A stretch of 64,000 nucleotides of DNA. Source: Balanoglossus misakiensis (Eukaryota; Hemichordata). Location of the stretch: NCBI GenBank assembly GCA_040954595.2, contig CM082593.2, positions 7,254,001 through 7,318,000 on the forward strand, in the 5' to 3' direction. The notes beneath the pieces are model-generated. The model saw only the letters and a program-made list of their open reading frames with translations. It searched no databases and was not told the origin of the DNA. Of the stretch, positions 27,863 through 42,200 are shown piece after piece (position 1 is the first letter of the stretch; each line of letters begins with the position of its first letter). The translations under genes and the position numbers were made by a program.

Positions 27863-30800
27863 GTCGAAAGTTATACAGCTGAACCGTGTATTAAACGTGT
27901 CCGTCGCAAACTTTAATTTCGTACTCGTCGAAGCTGGGGCCCTAGCCGCTACTACGCAAGCTTATGATAACACAAAATGTGACGTATTGTCTACGATACC
28001 TGGTGTTATCATTTCTGAAACGCGAGCAGATGTTATGTTGACGCCCTTTTCGGTGCAGAGCAACTAGAGACTTTGCCCAGTGCTACGAGCAGACATATAA
28101 TGCTCCCCCACTACCCCATTTTCGAGTTTAAATTATTTTCGATTTCTAAAGACATCTGATTGTGTACTTTCTTGGTGATAATTAATCTTGTTAATTTATC
28201 TAACTATGGCGTTAGCGACCTGGCTGTCAACCTTTATTGAAAAGTAAGGACAAACTTTATGCAAATTTGCCTGATGACGGTCATGTTGCTTTCCTCTCAC
28301 CGCTTCCCATAAATAAATATTATTAAAACGATTTATTTTATTTCCACTGTAATATCTCTTGGATAACTTCGATATAATTTACTAAAATGTCGAAAACTAT
28401 ATGATGAAGTCGATGTGGATGTAATGGCCGGCCCTGCCCCGTGAGAGCTCACATTGAAGAAGACCAAGCAGACGACGACCTACCGGTAGTCACTAGGTCA
28501 AAGTGCCATGACCAATGATTGCGTATTTTGTCTCAGGTCATGTGACAAATCATGTCACGTCACGTGATATTGCTAGGCTGATTATGAGTCCAGATCTGGT
28601 CATTTCTCTTTGAGTGGTGTATACATGTAGTTCCATGGTTTTAAATATAAATGCATAGAGTGTGAAATAAAAGGTTGGCTTGTCCCGAGAACATGAACGC
28701 ACCTGTCCTAAAACGTCCCGTATCAATTGCGGGTAGTTAATATCACAATTCCGATTCACCGCATTTCGGATAGCATGTATTTTTACAACTCTAATCAAAA
28801 TGGGTTTATCTGTAGAGTTAAGAGATATGAAGAGTATGATTATGGCCATCTGACAGTGCACTGGCTTGGTGCAGAACGTACCGGTGCTTACCAGAACTTA
28901 CAATCTGTGATGCCTGTCTATAGCTACAAATTGTAATGACGTTTGGTGTTGTTGATGCTGTAACTGCTAATAAAGTGACCATTAATTATAATTAAAAATA
29001 CGTTTCACAAAATTGATAACTACTGGAGAATGGATCGGTAACTCATATATGTAACTACCGGTAAAAGGCGAACTCGAAAAAAAAAGTCTACAATGAAATG
29101 TGGCATAAGATCGTGCGTCCTCGCGTCACGTGATATTTAAATTTCGTCTAAAATCGCAAGTCATGGCGTGCATTGCGTGATAATGGTACATAAATTGCTC
29201 TGTTTCAGCGATATCTGAATATTAGTAAAGTAACTATGTGTCCTGCACTGACCTTTGGGAACTGACCTAAGTTTTTTTAAGCGAGATTAAAATTTGGTGA
29301 TAAACCTGATAAAATGGGTTGATTAACACAGGTACAAACATGCAAACGTCATTTACACATGGCGGTCTCTCCCCGGATCCCAAAGCTGAATTTATCACTT
29401 TATCAGTTGACTTAGATCTACCGTCATATTTGTGGCTCAATCATTATCTGCATTGTCAGTTAAAATTGACAAAGTTTGACCCAAATTCTCTCGAAACGTG
29501 TCCGCTCTCACACAAATCAATGTGGCGGCGGGGTCAGTCAACGTCGTAGGCGGCGCTACACAAGTCTCTTAACACCCGACTCGGTGCGATCGGGCGATGC
29601 AATTTGATGCTGTTCCCGCGTAAATTGGATAAGAGTAGTTCTAGTTAAATTACCCCTATGGATACTTTGGGTGTCATTGAAGAGTTGGAAATTAAAAACC
29701 ACGACGACACGATATTTTTAAAGTGAAGAGAGTCACGAATTATCAAGGGGAAGTCGTTTTTCGTCTTTTAAGTATGCTGTTTTGAGTCTGTGTCACGTGG
29801 CTGATAATGTGATTTTTTTTTACCTTGTGGTGGTGGTACTCTACAGGAGAAATGGATGTCCATGCTCGAGTCGCAAAATTATCTAGATACCAATTTTTCG
29901 AGACTAGCCAACATAAAAAGGGCATGTTTTGAGAAATATGGGAGGGAAATAAGACTATAAGACCCCCCCCCCCCTCCAATTTACAAAAGCTATCGGAGGG
30001 AGAAGTGTCGTCAAATACAGTTAGAGCAATCTCAATCCTGACTAGAGCAATAACATTGCTGTTCTAGCATGCTTCGATACACAACTCAAAAACACGGATC
30101 AGGCATTATCACGTGAGCACACTCACGAGTAATTAACATATGCCTATATATGGTTAAAGGGAGAATCTAGCATGATACTATAATGACCGTGTGATGGCGC
30201 ACATTTGTCTCGCGTGTCCACCTTAGTGAAAATCTGTGATTGGTTACCGTGGTAACTGTGGTGAAATCATACCTTTAACTTTGCACAATATGTTGCTTTC
30301 AAGTGATTGTGGGTACATATGAGCAGTTACATCGTTGACATTATAGATACATTTAATGAGATTAAACACAGAGAGGTCAAAACTCCGAAAATACTAATTA
30401 TGGCACACAGCTGTTTGTTTTATTAATGTCAAAAGGCAAGGCAAAAGAAGGTCATTAATGTATAAGCTTTCATTTTGGAGCTCACAAATAACAGGATGTT
30501 GAATTTTCCCCAAGGTTACTACAAGGATAATTTTATAATGCAGCCGGATTTAATTTGTGAAATGGGATATTACACAACCGGGGTTTTGTTCTGTAACAAG
30601 ACACACAACAAAAGCAACACTTATACGTATGTACTCATTATCTCAGGGTTTCCCCTGATTGCCCATACATGTACTATGCCCATATATGTACGTGCCTTTC
30701 TAAATCCACCCACTTAGTTTTAATGTGTACATATCGCAGACGTACTTGGCGGTAATATACCGTGTGGCTGACACAGTCATTAGAATCCGTATAAATTACC

Positions 30801-32416
30801 ACGCAGTGAAAGAAATATGAAACGAGAAAGTGTGATCGTGATTGTTGAATTTTTTTTTGAAAAACAGAGACCGCAGTGGATTATGGGTGACCGCAGTGAA
30901 TGACGGTCAATACTGAAGTGGCTCTCTCCGCTTGGAATCTGGAAAGGTCAAGGTGCCATTTCTTGACGGGGCGCATCGATGAATGGTGCCCTTGACAAGA
31001 CATAAAAAGAGTATACTGTGCGTCAACTCGACGGGATTTCTTGTTTTTTTTTGTGTGTGTAGGCGTGTCAAGCAAAAGACGTGACCCATCTCAAACTTGG
31101 CATCCGATCTAATAATATGAGCATACTGTCATGGAAAAGCGGAACTATGGAATTTGACTTAATGAATGAATTATTGTCGACATATATACCGGTACATGTA
31201 AATCCTATTCCGGACTTAAAATCTGACAAGACACATGGTTGGGGGTGGGTGGGTGGGTGGGTGGTAGAACAAGAACAACGGACAATGAAAAGAGGACGTG
31301 AACAAAAAACATTGCAAATTAAGTTGACATTTACACTGAGATAATTGGGTTTGTGCTCCCAAATAGATGAGGTCGTCAGAAGTTCCTAGATGCAGTCAAG
31401 TTCAGTAAAAAATACAAGGTGCTGCGTTCGTTTCGACATTGCTGTCACTATGGTAACAGCTCATGACGTAAAGTCTTAATATGTGTCCCAATTTCCGTGA
31501 CCCTGCATAACAGAAGTGTTGTTTTTTTTTTTTTTAGGCAGTAGTACAGAAGCTCTCATTTCAGAGGCGTGGGGGGGAGGGTAAGAAAATTAGGTAAATG
31601 TCGTCTTTTGATCAAATGTCTCTCTTTTCAATATGTGTAGTCGGCTAGCGCGATAGATCTATAGCCGTTGGTGGTGTGCGTCAGCTGTTACTGCTTGAAG
31701 TTCAGAGATCATTATCGTGACGGATGTCGGTTTTACACAAACACAATGAATAGAGAAAACGAGGCCTAACCAGTTAAATGTCGACTTGAAAGTTGCTCGG
31801 AGGAGGTGGATTTCCAATTCTTCTCTGCACGTTATAGATGGAGACATTTCCCGGGGGCTCGCACCTATACGAAGGGCCTAATCATGGTGTTCTGTGGAAA
31901 CTGCTTTTAAATCTGATGATCTACATGTAGCTCCTTCTTTGGAATAGCCGTGACTGATCGAACAAACTAATTTCTTAACAACGCCACCGGTAATTCAAAT
32001 TGCAATCTTCTCAGCGCTAGAAGTAGCACTAGAAACGCCCACGTCAACAAAAATGGGCGTTTAAACACGTTGGAGTAACTAACTGTGTCTGTGCGCCTAA
32101 CCCATAGACCATGCATGCATAACGTATGTTTCTTTATCACAGCACAGCCAACGGTGGAAACGAGCGAGAGAGAACTATACATCAAGCTGGCGCTGTAGTA
32201 AACGGATCACTGAGAAGTGCCCTGAAGACAACGGTTCGATGCGCAACAGTATTATATACTGCAGCAGCACTGAGTTATCGCTTTTACAGAGTAACGGTAT
32301 CGCAGTTTGCAATAGGGAGGTCTTAAACATTGGATCAAGCCTAAATGCCGTTCAAGCACGAGGTAAGCAAATAGCATTTACAGTGTGTATAATGTTAGAT
32401 GAATATTACAGTGTGC

Positions 32417-32464
<48 letters not shown>

Positions 32465-32530
32465 GGACGGACGGATGGATGGATCAGTGGACTGAAGGAT
32501 GACAGACAGACAGACAGACAGACAGATATG
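32417..32530. repeat. (GATA)n, GGAC/GGAT and (GACA)n compound microsatellite
   Basis: About twelve GATA units, then GGAC/GGAT units, then five to six GACA units, roughly 600 bp upstream of the synaptotagmin start. Confidence 0.9.
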
Positions 32531-32759
32531 CAGACAGATATAGCCATGTACCAGCATTTGATTGCTGCAAGATCTGCATAAGCAATAACTTGTTCGATTA
32601 ATAGCGAATGGACTGACCATGCCTTCTTTAATTATTCACTAAAAAGTGCATGTACATTTTACCATGTACTCTTATTATTTATATTCAAGTTTTGCTTCTG
32701 GAACACTTTGTGGAAGTCACGTCTTGCTTTGATTTCAAGATGATGAAATGGAGAGTGAA

Positions 32760-33110
32760 ATCTGTCATTGACGATTCACAGTTGAGCGCTTGCCCCACGC
32801 CCTAACGGCGTCTCGTCTTCTCTGCTATCCAGGTATACGGACGCTCCCCGCTGCTGGCGGACCTCTCGAGACGATAAGCAAAAAATCTTGATGCATATGC
32901 CCCCGCGCACACGGAGATTCGCTTCCACTGACGTCATCACAAGGTGCTGCTGCTGACAAAGGCGCTTTACATTCCGTCTGTGTGAGCCGGCGCAGTCAAT
33001 GCGCTCCACTGGGCTGCCACGCGCGCGTTGAACATCGCAAGAGGGAGAAAGAAAAAACACACACACGCCGTGTTGATAACAGTTCCAGGTGCGAACGACA
33101 GGAGAGCTGA
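32760..33110 (+). promoter_or_regulatory. CpG-rich presumed promoter and 5' UTR of the synaptotagmin gene
   Basis: The sequence just upstream of the first ATG is clearly richer in GC and CpG than its AT-rich surroundings. No TATA box is seen at a sensible distance, so a TATA-less broad promoter is inferred. The transcription start cannot be placed. A GATA/GACA microsatellite lies about 250 bp further upstream. Confidence 0.45.
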
Positions 33111-33258
33111 ATGATGAGCCCGATACCCGGACCAGCCCGAAACGACACCCAGTCGGTGACGACACTTGTGGCAACAGAGACACCCGAAACGGCGCAACAA
33201 GGCTTCGGCCCGAGCCATGGAAACTCAAGCGCAACAGCAACGCAAGTGTTAACCAAAG
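33111..33258 (+). CDS. SYT15: Probable first coding exon of the synaptotagmin gene
   Basis: Two consecutive ATG codons at 33111 and 33114 open a frame of 49 codons plus one base that ends at a strong donor (AAAG then GTAAGC at 33259). The phase-1 donor matches the phase-1 acceptor of the membrane exon at 49418, and the joined codon gives Ala before the hydrophobic segment. The peptide is Ser/Thr/Ala-rich with NDT and NSS sequons, as expected for a luminal synaptotagmin N-terminus. It lies in a CpG-rich stretch and is preceded by in-frame open sequence without a better ATG. An additional small in-phase exon between 33259 and 49417, or an alternative first exon, cannot be excluded. Confidence 0.68.
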
Positions 33259-36200
33259 GTAAGCAATGACACTCCACTAACAGATGTTACCCTATTCCTT
33301 GACATTTCACGCGGTACATCACAAGGCATTTTGCAAAGTGGAGAGCGCGTAGAAATAGTCATTTCTTTGAAACTTTTTCCCCTCTAGGAATCTTGCAATA
33401 ATCAAAACACATTAAAACAAGTCCATCATTCTGAGCACGTTCGCCAAGGGCGATATAGAAAGTCAAGGTAATTTCCCCTCACCCCACATTTATCTTCGTT
33501 TCAAAGAAACAAAAGTCATTTTCTTCACATTTACAAATTGTTCTATATATACGGAGGATTCGATTTGATTAATTAAGTGATGGATGTCTCCTTATTCATT
33601 TCAATGCATAAACGCATAGGTGTGCGCGTATAAAATGGTATGTATGTCAACGAGTTAGGTATAAAGTAACTGATTTGGGGAGTAATGTGATGGGCGCATC
33701 TACCGCCTGCTGTTTTATGGTGCTCGCCAAGTTCGCGCGCTGCAAAGATTTATGAATGCACCATGGCCACAGAGGCAGATATTTCATACAGAGTATCAGG
33801 GTCATTTTTTTCCATCGCCACGGCTGTGTCACTCGTTTCCTGCGCGTGTACTTGCAAGTTGCGTTTGTATGGATGCTATGTAGTGGAGAAAATTGTGCGT
33901 GAATTGGTCGCGAAGGATGTGAACGGACGCGGGAAACGGATATAAAATGAAGCACTCTTTCAAAATGTGTGCAGTCTTCATGTCATCCGAAAGCCGATAA
34001 TTGTCTCTGCTTGATAAATATAATCAAATCCCCAATCCCTTAATTAAGAAACACAAAAGAGATCATTGAATTAATGATGAGGCTAGAACCAGAATCATTT
34101 GTATTTGGCGTAGTTTGACTCAATTCTGGTGTCTTATTCTAAATAGTGAAGAAAAAAAAACTCATTTCTTAAAAACAAAATTAAGACTGCATTAAAATGT
34201 AGTTACTCCAGTGGAAATGAGAGCGGCAACATTAACACAGAATCCTGAGTGTCGTATCAGTGTGTTTCCAATTTTTCGTCACAAAATGAATGTATATACA
34301 TTGGGATAGAAATATCGCGTCAGATGACAGGCCCTAAGCGAGCAAAAAAACCTCAGCCCATGAAACTACACCATATCAATTTGAATATGTTAATTTAAAG
34401 GAGCGCCGTATCTTCTGTACACGTCCGTAGGGTTTGGTCACACGAGTAGTATTCTCGATTAAGCTATGCTATGCTGCGTGTTATTCTAATGGTACTAGTT
34501 GCACGTCTTGCCGTGTTTAAGAGGTCAAAGCCGCTGTCTTATCATGGTATCATTTGGGTCATCTCTAGAGACTTAGCCGTGGTGACTCAATTTATCGCAA
34601 AATTTGCTTTTTCGTTTAAGTGCATTTATGTCACCTTGAAATGCGATGTTTTCGGTTACAAACGTGATCTTTTGATCTGCCTACTGAACCTGTGTTTTAT
34701 TTGTTGGCAAATATTTGATACAAAGAGACTGCAGTGAAACAAAATAAAAATCAGTTGTACTTCCATGTCACGCAATCGTTCATAAACATCTTGCACCTCT
34801 GTTCGCGGTTGCTCTCGGTAAACAAGCGAAGCCATAATTTGCGCAAGTCTCGGAAAATGACTTGCGATGTTGCCTGGACAGCATCATTATCGGAAACATC
34901 ATTTTTGCCCCAATACACAAATAATCGCTGGCATTGTTCACTGTCTATCTACAACAATGGGCATGCGCAGTAGCGAATCCACGTGAAGTTAATAGGGCAC
35001 CCGGGAACATGTTTTTCTTTAATGAAAAAATGAGACCCTCTTCGGATTTGTTTTATTCTACACGCATGTATGGGGAGTCCTTCGCAGAGTCATTATTACG
35101 AGGAGAAGAAAGTAAAGATGTACATCGTCTCATTTCCGAACACCAGCCAATTTAAAGTAATTTGATAGTTTGGTCCTTTACTTAAATCTTACGACGGCTT
35201 AATTTTGTTTTCGTATTATTTCCTAAGCATTCGCGCGTCGAATGTTTGAAAATGTTGTGCTGCTAGTTTGTCAACATGCGCAAGCTTGGGATTTTACACT
35301 CAATTGGAGCGTGAAGCGATCAGAAACGGTCTGGTGCTAACGACAATATGGCTGCCCTGATATACCATAGTGATGAATGTTTTGCGTTTTTTTAGTCAGT
35401 CTGCTCGACAGTTTTCTGATTTCTAATCTGGACGTCAGATACATTTAATCACTGGCCCACAAGGCCCGCTATAGATAACAGGAGCTATCATCTGATGTAT
35501 GAGAACACCGCACTAATTTCTCCGGGGCAAATTCTGCTGAATGATAGGTTTCAAGCCTTGCAACCATTTCACTGAGCTGGTGACGATTTGTATCCCTCCG
35601 CCGCCCTGCGTGAAATGTCGACGAGCTTTTAAAATATAAGATATCTTAAGCATATCATGATTTCGCAAGATTTAAATATATCGAATGTTCCTTCTTTTGA
35701 GCTGCGTACAGATGTAAGACGCAGTAATAAGCATTGTTTCATGTAACACTGTACTATTTGAATTTGTGCGAATAGAGTTGAATAATTCAATTCCTAATAC
35801 TAGTTTATCTTCATATTGGATAATAATCAGGTTTCCTATAACCCAATTCGAACATATTTGTTCGAGAACTCATTTGTGAGCAATGTCCCACATATTCCGA
35901 AATAAAGGAGGCGGCGTTTGCGCGCCGCGAGGTGTATTGGTAACGCGAGTTGGGGGACGAAAAGGTCAGGTCAGAGTTGAGCTAATTAAACCATTTCACA
36001 GTGGCAATATCTGACAGCCTATACCTGTGGACATATGACTGTAGATTTGGTCTTTAGTCACGTTGACAAATCTTTTCATTGTTGATATTTGTACACTTTT
36101 TGTCTGAGCCAACATCGACATATTGGCAACAATTCTTGGGATTTGTGAACCTTTTTTTAAAAACATTCTAGCTTTCCGAAAATCAACGGTAATACTAATG

Positions 36201-39200
36201 GGGCACGTCAAAGACATGACAGCCGTGCTTTCCTGACCACGTGCTTGTAGCAGTCTGCTAGGGGGTCGATCTCACTGGATAATCGTCACCCATTGTTTTC
36301 GAAGTAGATGGCATTGACAAGTTGACGTTTCCGCTTTGCTTGCCACAGATGGTTATGTGAATGGCACTGCGTGGGTAGGTGCTCCTGCAATCATATCTCC
36401 CCAGGCTGGACAGGACACGGAATACTAGCGTGATGAAATCATTCAATTCCCCTATCCCAGGATAATTTGAAACCCGCACACGTAATATTGGTTTACGTGG
36501 TGATTGTAATTTGCCGGAGACAATTGCCAGCCAATTTCGTCGGGTATAAGAGGGCGAACCGAAAAAGGTCGCGTCAGGACTTTTTTACGATCGTTTGAAA
36601 TGGCCATGTTTTAATTGAACGTTGTCAAGCGTTGAATTGTGCGAAAATAGCGCACAAAATAATGTAATATCGACGGTTGCTTGTCGTGGTGATGAAACCA
36701 TGACGCCAATCATATTTGCGTTCAAACCACAGTCCCCGTGGCGGAAGTCCGCGCTGAAACCGTCTCGTTAGGCACAGGCTATGCCGCGGTAATGAGCCAG
36801 TGCCGCCAATTATATTTCCGCTCAAACGTGCGTTTAGTGGTGTGACGCAGTCGTGAATACACTTTGGATTTTACACATCCAGCAAAACATCAGTATCATA
36901 GCGTAATAATAGTCAAACTGCTCCAGTGACGGATTTCCAAATAAGGGTCCAATGATAACTCTCCTCTCTCAGTAACCTCAGGCAGTATTCTTACTCATGC
37001 ATGTGAAGACATCTGACCAGAAAAAAATCTCTTCCGTGAATAGAAGCGTCCCTTCTCCATGATCAACTGACTGACTAACGAACCAACCAACCGACCAACC
37101 AACCAACTAACTTACCAACCATGCCATCTAACTATCTTACTCACTACGACCGGCCAATTCAATTAAAGTCAAAACCAGAGCAACATTCTCAACATATTAA
37201 AGTAAACAAAAACAAACAACACAGGCCTAAGTCAACTACGTAAAATCTTAACAAATTAGTTATGTTGAAAGAATGAGCAGATGACGCTGTCCATACGACA
37301 CCTGCCTTATAAACGTGTAAAATCAAAACAACAGGAAGAGGTCATGTGATGAAGGTAATCGTCCCTGATTTAATTGGGGTCATTTTTCTCCGAGATACAT
37401 CCACTCATGCGCAATATATACCCCTAACTGCATTTGAGACATTTAGTATGTTTTCTGTGGTAGACAGAGATTCTGCGCTTGCATGGTCCTTGCGTACAAA
37501 ATTGTGTCAGAGTTATTTATGTCAGTAGAACATTGCTATATTTTTCAAAAAAGAAAATCCTAGTATTAATTACAAATCCGATCATATTTGACAAAAAAGA
37601 ACATAGGACATATCAGGTAGTGCATCCATATGCAGAGTGTCAGAAAGACAGTCAAACACAGTGACAAAGACATAAGAGTGAAAAAAAGAAAGAGATGACG
37701 ATGGTGATGACGACGGCGCCGATGAAGAAGGCAAGAAACTAGGTTCTGTTTGATCAGCACTTCAGCGTTCCACCCATTCGCAAACCTCTGTACTATTTTC
37801 GGTTTTATCGCTTTGAAGTGTACATATATGTATACAGGTCTCTAAGAAGTATATCGTGACGTATTCACTCACGTTGGCGAACTTTAAATAGAACCACGAC
37901 GTCGAGCAGTTTGTTCAGTTCTAGGTTATAATAGTGCCACATTTTACAGCTAAATCGATGTCACTGGCGGTTGTGTGTAGCTGAGAATGATGATGGGTAT
38001 CACAGTAGATGTAATCGGCCATGGCAGTTTTGTACTAATGTCCTGTCTGTATGCATTTTACAAATATTGAAAAATACAAGCACTTTTGACGTCACGTCGT
38101 CTGGTCTTTTTTCATCCAAAAACCATCCAACCCAATGACCTAGAAGACAGTGATGTGATGGATAGAATTATGCATTTCGATAGCTTGCCTTTGTATCCAT
38201 CATGCTCGGAATTTTAAGCAGCGAACACGGTGCCAATCTAATGCTTGAGCAAAGATGTGCAAACTCTTAAATAGTACAGAACTCGTTTACTTTTCAAATG
38301 CTAGAAATATTCACAGTTTTATTAGTGAAGCGTGCGCTGGGAGTTGGTCTATTAAATAGAGATGCATTTATTCATTGCTAACAGTCGGTTGTATGATTTT
38401 TACTGCTGGCGTGGGATTTCTTTTTATTGGCAAAGCTATTTCTCTGATGAATATCGGCGTCTTGCTATGACGACACAATTTCTGATGTTCCGAGCGCATT
38501 CTTAGCTCCATGGTAGTAAACACACGCGTTGTTGCTTTGAAAACGGAGCAATGTACTTTCCTAGCTGAGTGAATTCAACGGGGCACCCAGACCCCTGTGC
38601 AGTTATTCCTCTGAATTTTTACAACTTCCCTGTTTGCGTTTTCAAAATATTTTATGGTGCCATTCAGCCATCCCCATCTCTGGCGCTGTGACTGTGCCTG
38701 TTGGTGCTACTTTACGGGGTGGTTTTCTGAAGTTCTAGGAAGACCTATCGATTTTGAAAGCGACGATGCTGAAAATATGGGAATTTAGCACGTTAACACT
38801 ATTAATTAAAGCATCTTTTGAGATAAGAAAATGCCATAAGAATTATTAAGTTGGTAAAACTAGTACCGTACACTTAATTTGAGACTGTTTCAAAATTTGT
38901 ACACTTAATTTGAGACTGTTTCAAAATTTGTACACTTAACTTGAGACTATTATTAATTTATTATTAATGTGTCTTTGATGAATACTTGTTTTTTGTTGCA
39001 TACAATTCGCCTCTCATGAATCAATGTAACTGGTGACAGCATTCGAACGTAATCGAAACGTATACACCTTTTCAGACTATTAAACGTGACCTTCTGTTTC
39101 GGCGCGGAATGATACGCGGGAACAGCAAGTCGTTCGCTCCATTTAATGAAAAAAGATGTCGATATTTGGTCGAGCAAGCTGGATTGAATTGACTGCACAG

Positions 39201-42200
39201 TATATGATTACTCGAAGAAAACCGTAATGGTCTCCTCTTTTTGACGTCCGCTCGCCGCTATTTTTAGAGTCCACCTCCAGGTATATTATATTATACATGG
39301 ATAATCTCAGAAGATTCGCATTTTGCTGATGGGCAATTTTTACCTAGTTAAGGTCGCTATTATCTGCCTCAAAGACTCCACAGCGCACAAACGTAACAGA
39401 CCCATTTCATTAGCAATTAATTTCTTCGCTAGCGTATCAACTTATCAATTATCCGTTGAATTCAAAAGAGTTCCAGTTTTTTTATCAAACTAAATTATTT
39501 AATGTTCTTGGATGGTTTCCACTGAATGAAAGGAGAATCATCTATGAAGTCATAGCTCATTTTCTCTGTAGTCATCAACCGTGTTTGGAAAAGTATTGCG
39601 ATGCTTCAAAAACACCAATCATATACGTCACACTGTAGTGGGCGTATCTCAGTGTACCCATGATCACGTGACTCCCACAAGCGTGCCAAGTGAAAATCTG
39701 TGATTGGTTTGTGTAGATAGAAGCATATAGGTCATCCTGTGCCCTTCAAATGATACTTCATCGCCGATATACACGAGAAAAGGAAATCCCAATAGGCCAT
39801 TTTCCGAAGTCCACGAGAACCTGCGAGATCTCGCGGGATGGCATTCTCATGTGACACAAGACATACAAGACATGGTCCATCGTGTTAACCATACAAAAGT
39901 CTGTACCTATCTAGTTTCTCACAAATAATGACCCGTTGCTACGGTAATTAACCAAATCTAGCGACATCTCGTAATGAGAGGAAAATCATACTAGTATCCG
40001 AGTCCGTTCCTAACTTGATAAATAAATCGTAAATCTCTCGGAGCACTGACACGTAGGCCTATAAGCAAAGAGTTTATGACGTGCAGCGTGATGTATGAAA
40101 ATTCATGTAGGTGGCCGTGACACACAGCAGGACGTAACGGAATGATGCCCGTTGAAAGTGTGTGTGTCACGCGGCCAGCACTCCACACATCATTTGCCGA
40201 CAAAAATAATGTCGATGTTATAACACAAGCAGTTTGATCATCCACTATCGACAAAATAACACTGATGGCTAAATCATGGTGTTCAATCTTCAATGCAGAA
40301 AAAAATTAGTTTACTTTGGGAACTCGCAAATAACTTTAGTTTCGCAGCAAAACATATTTATTTAATTTTGATGAATATCGTGGCATGTGTCCACTTGGCC
40401 TAGCGCGTTGTCCAATTATAATACTAATTTGCTATACCTCATTAGGTTTAGTGAATTCCTAGCTAAACGCCATACGCTTGCCGTCCGCGCTCTTTCTGGG
40501 CGATGGAAGCACATGCACAGTATAACTGTGTTGACTATAAAACTGCAGCAAAAGTGGAACGACTTTCGACACTTGGACAGAGAAACATTTCCGTACGCGT
40601 GCAGACAAATGTGGTCTAAGTCCCGTGATCGGCATCACGAGATTTCCGCGAAAGCCCCGGCTTTCATTCTGGAGTTAATGGATATCAGCAATGACAAGTA
40701 CATGTATAGACATGCGCTAAGAGTATTCGATCGCTCGATCGGATCTTGAAACGCAATACGTTGTTTCGTCGACGTCGATAATGAAAGCGGATACGGACTG
40801 GAAGTCGTGTCTCCGGCGAATCAACCCCTGTTTCCGTTCAAATCCCCGACAAAATTGATGATCTGTAAAAATGTGCAGACGGTATACGTTCTCCGCGCGG
40901 ATTCTATAGGCCTAATGGTTGCGACTTATAAAGTAAAGGTAAACACAGGTTGGCTGGGTACCGGGTATCGCCCTGACGTCGTCGTTTTTTTCAAACCCCT
41001 CATGGTAGTACGTCCGCCATATTTAATTTGGATATTAAAATAAATGCAAGTGAAACTCAGACTTTGTCTGAAAGATAGCATCTGTCTTGTGTTGCCTCGT
41101 TTGTTCTGATACCATCTACAGTTTATCTGATGTCGTCTAATTCTACCGTGAAGTTCCATTTTCTAAAGCCTTATATGCTATCAGCCTATCTAATCGTAGT
41201 ACAAAACAAAACTGATGAATTTATTTGTCTGTTTGTTTGTTTCCTTGTTAGAAGTAAACAGTTGCCACAATTTGAACAAAAAGGGTATACGTAATTCACA
41301 CGACCAAAGGCAATTTAAAGTAATATTAACATAACGTGACCGATTGGTGCATTTCATTAATTGTGTCATTTATGTATTGATCAGGTTTATTCGTTTGCTA
41401 CATTTAGAATCGGAGGTATAGATCCATTTACTAGTTGAACAAGTAATTTTCATCGGGCTCAATTAATTTTGCGCGTCACGCTTCCTATAGGGCATTTTGT
41501 ACAACTGGATGCATTTCACATCAAGAAATGAAAGTACAATGGGTGAATTCGAAGACAGGACTTTTGCTGATACGATTCTCGCTGAGAATAAAAAGTCGTA
41601 AGATTAACCCCGCGACCTGCACCGTGTCCCTTTAAATTAGGAATAACAAATTGAATTCTGAGGGCATATCATTTAAGCCGTCGCAATAAATCATCGTATT
41701 TTCAAGGAAATCTCCTTAACTTGTTTATAACGCTGATAGCCATAAAGTCGATTTGTACTTATGGCGTGCGTGATATTTCAGCCGCGAATTAAAACACACC
41801 ACAGTAGATTTTCTGATCGGAAAAAAGTTTCCCTATCATGCGTACAGTTTGCGAAGATTCGCTTGTTCAGCCTGAGGGATTTTGTTGCATTATTGATGTC
41901 GGTTATTCACTCAGTATGTCTGGGTTTGTGACGTCACACGTTGCATCCATAAATTAGCATGTCATTAACTCTGAAAGTTGCTGCATTGTAAGAACATTTC
42001 TGTCGACAAATACTATTAAGAACTTTTGAACATAAATTGTTCTACATTTCGGGTTACATCGGTAACTGGTAGATTGAACAATAATGGTCCTATATGATAT
42101 AGGCCTACGCCACTTTTGTACACGGCAGTATGGTGAAATTGTTCAGGGTCGGGGGAAAAGATTGCCAATAACAATAACAAGTCTAGTCATTAGTCGTCTG

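Larger units (their letters stand above)
27863..33110. other. Intergenic between gene D and the synaptotagmin gene (divergent)
   Basis: The two genes face away from each other, so both promoters lie here. No clear TATA box precedes gene D; a TGACGT motif is about 120 bases upstream of its ATG. The rest shows poly-A/T and poly-G runs and the GATA/GACA microsatellite. No other gene is seen. Confidence 0.6.

Noticed and set aside
32776-33240. Minus-strand frame of 154 codons at the synaptotagmin 5' end
   Set aside because: It lies in the GC-rich first-exon region, where stops are rare, and is antisense to the better-supported exon. No recognisable domain.
36680-36840. Possible tRNA or structured RNA in a GC-richer stretch with a diverged internal duplication
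   Set aside because: No A-box/B-box pattern or cloverleaf could be drawn. Only a weak duplicated block around CAATCATATTTGCG was seen.
40387-40749. Plus-strand frame of 120 codons in synaptotagmin intron 1
   Set aside because: No recognisable family, no splice context or polyadenylation signal, and a length compatible with chance in 16 kb.
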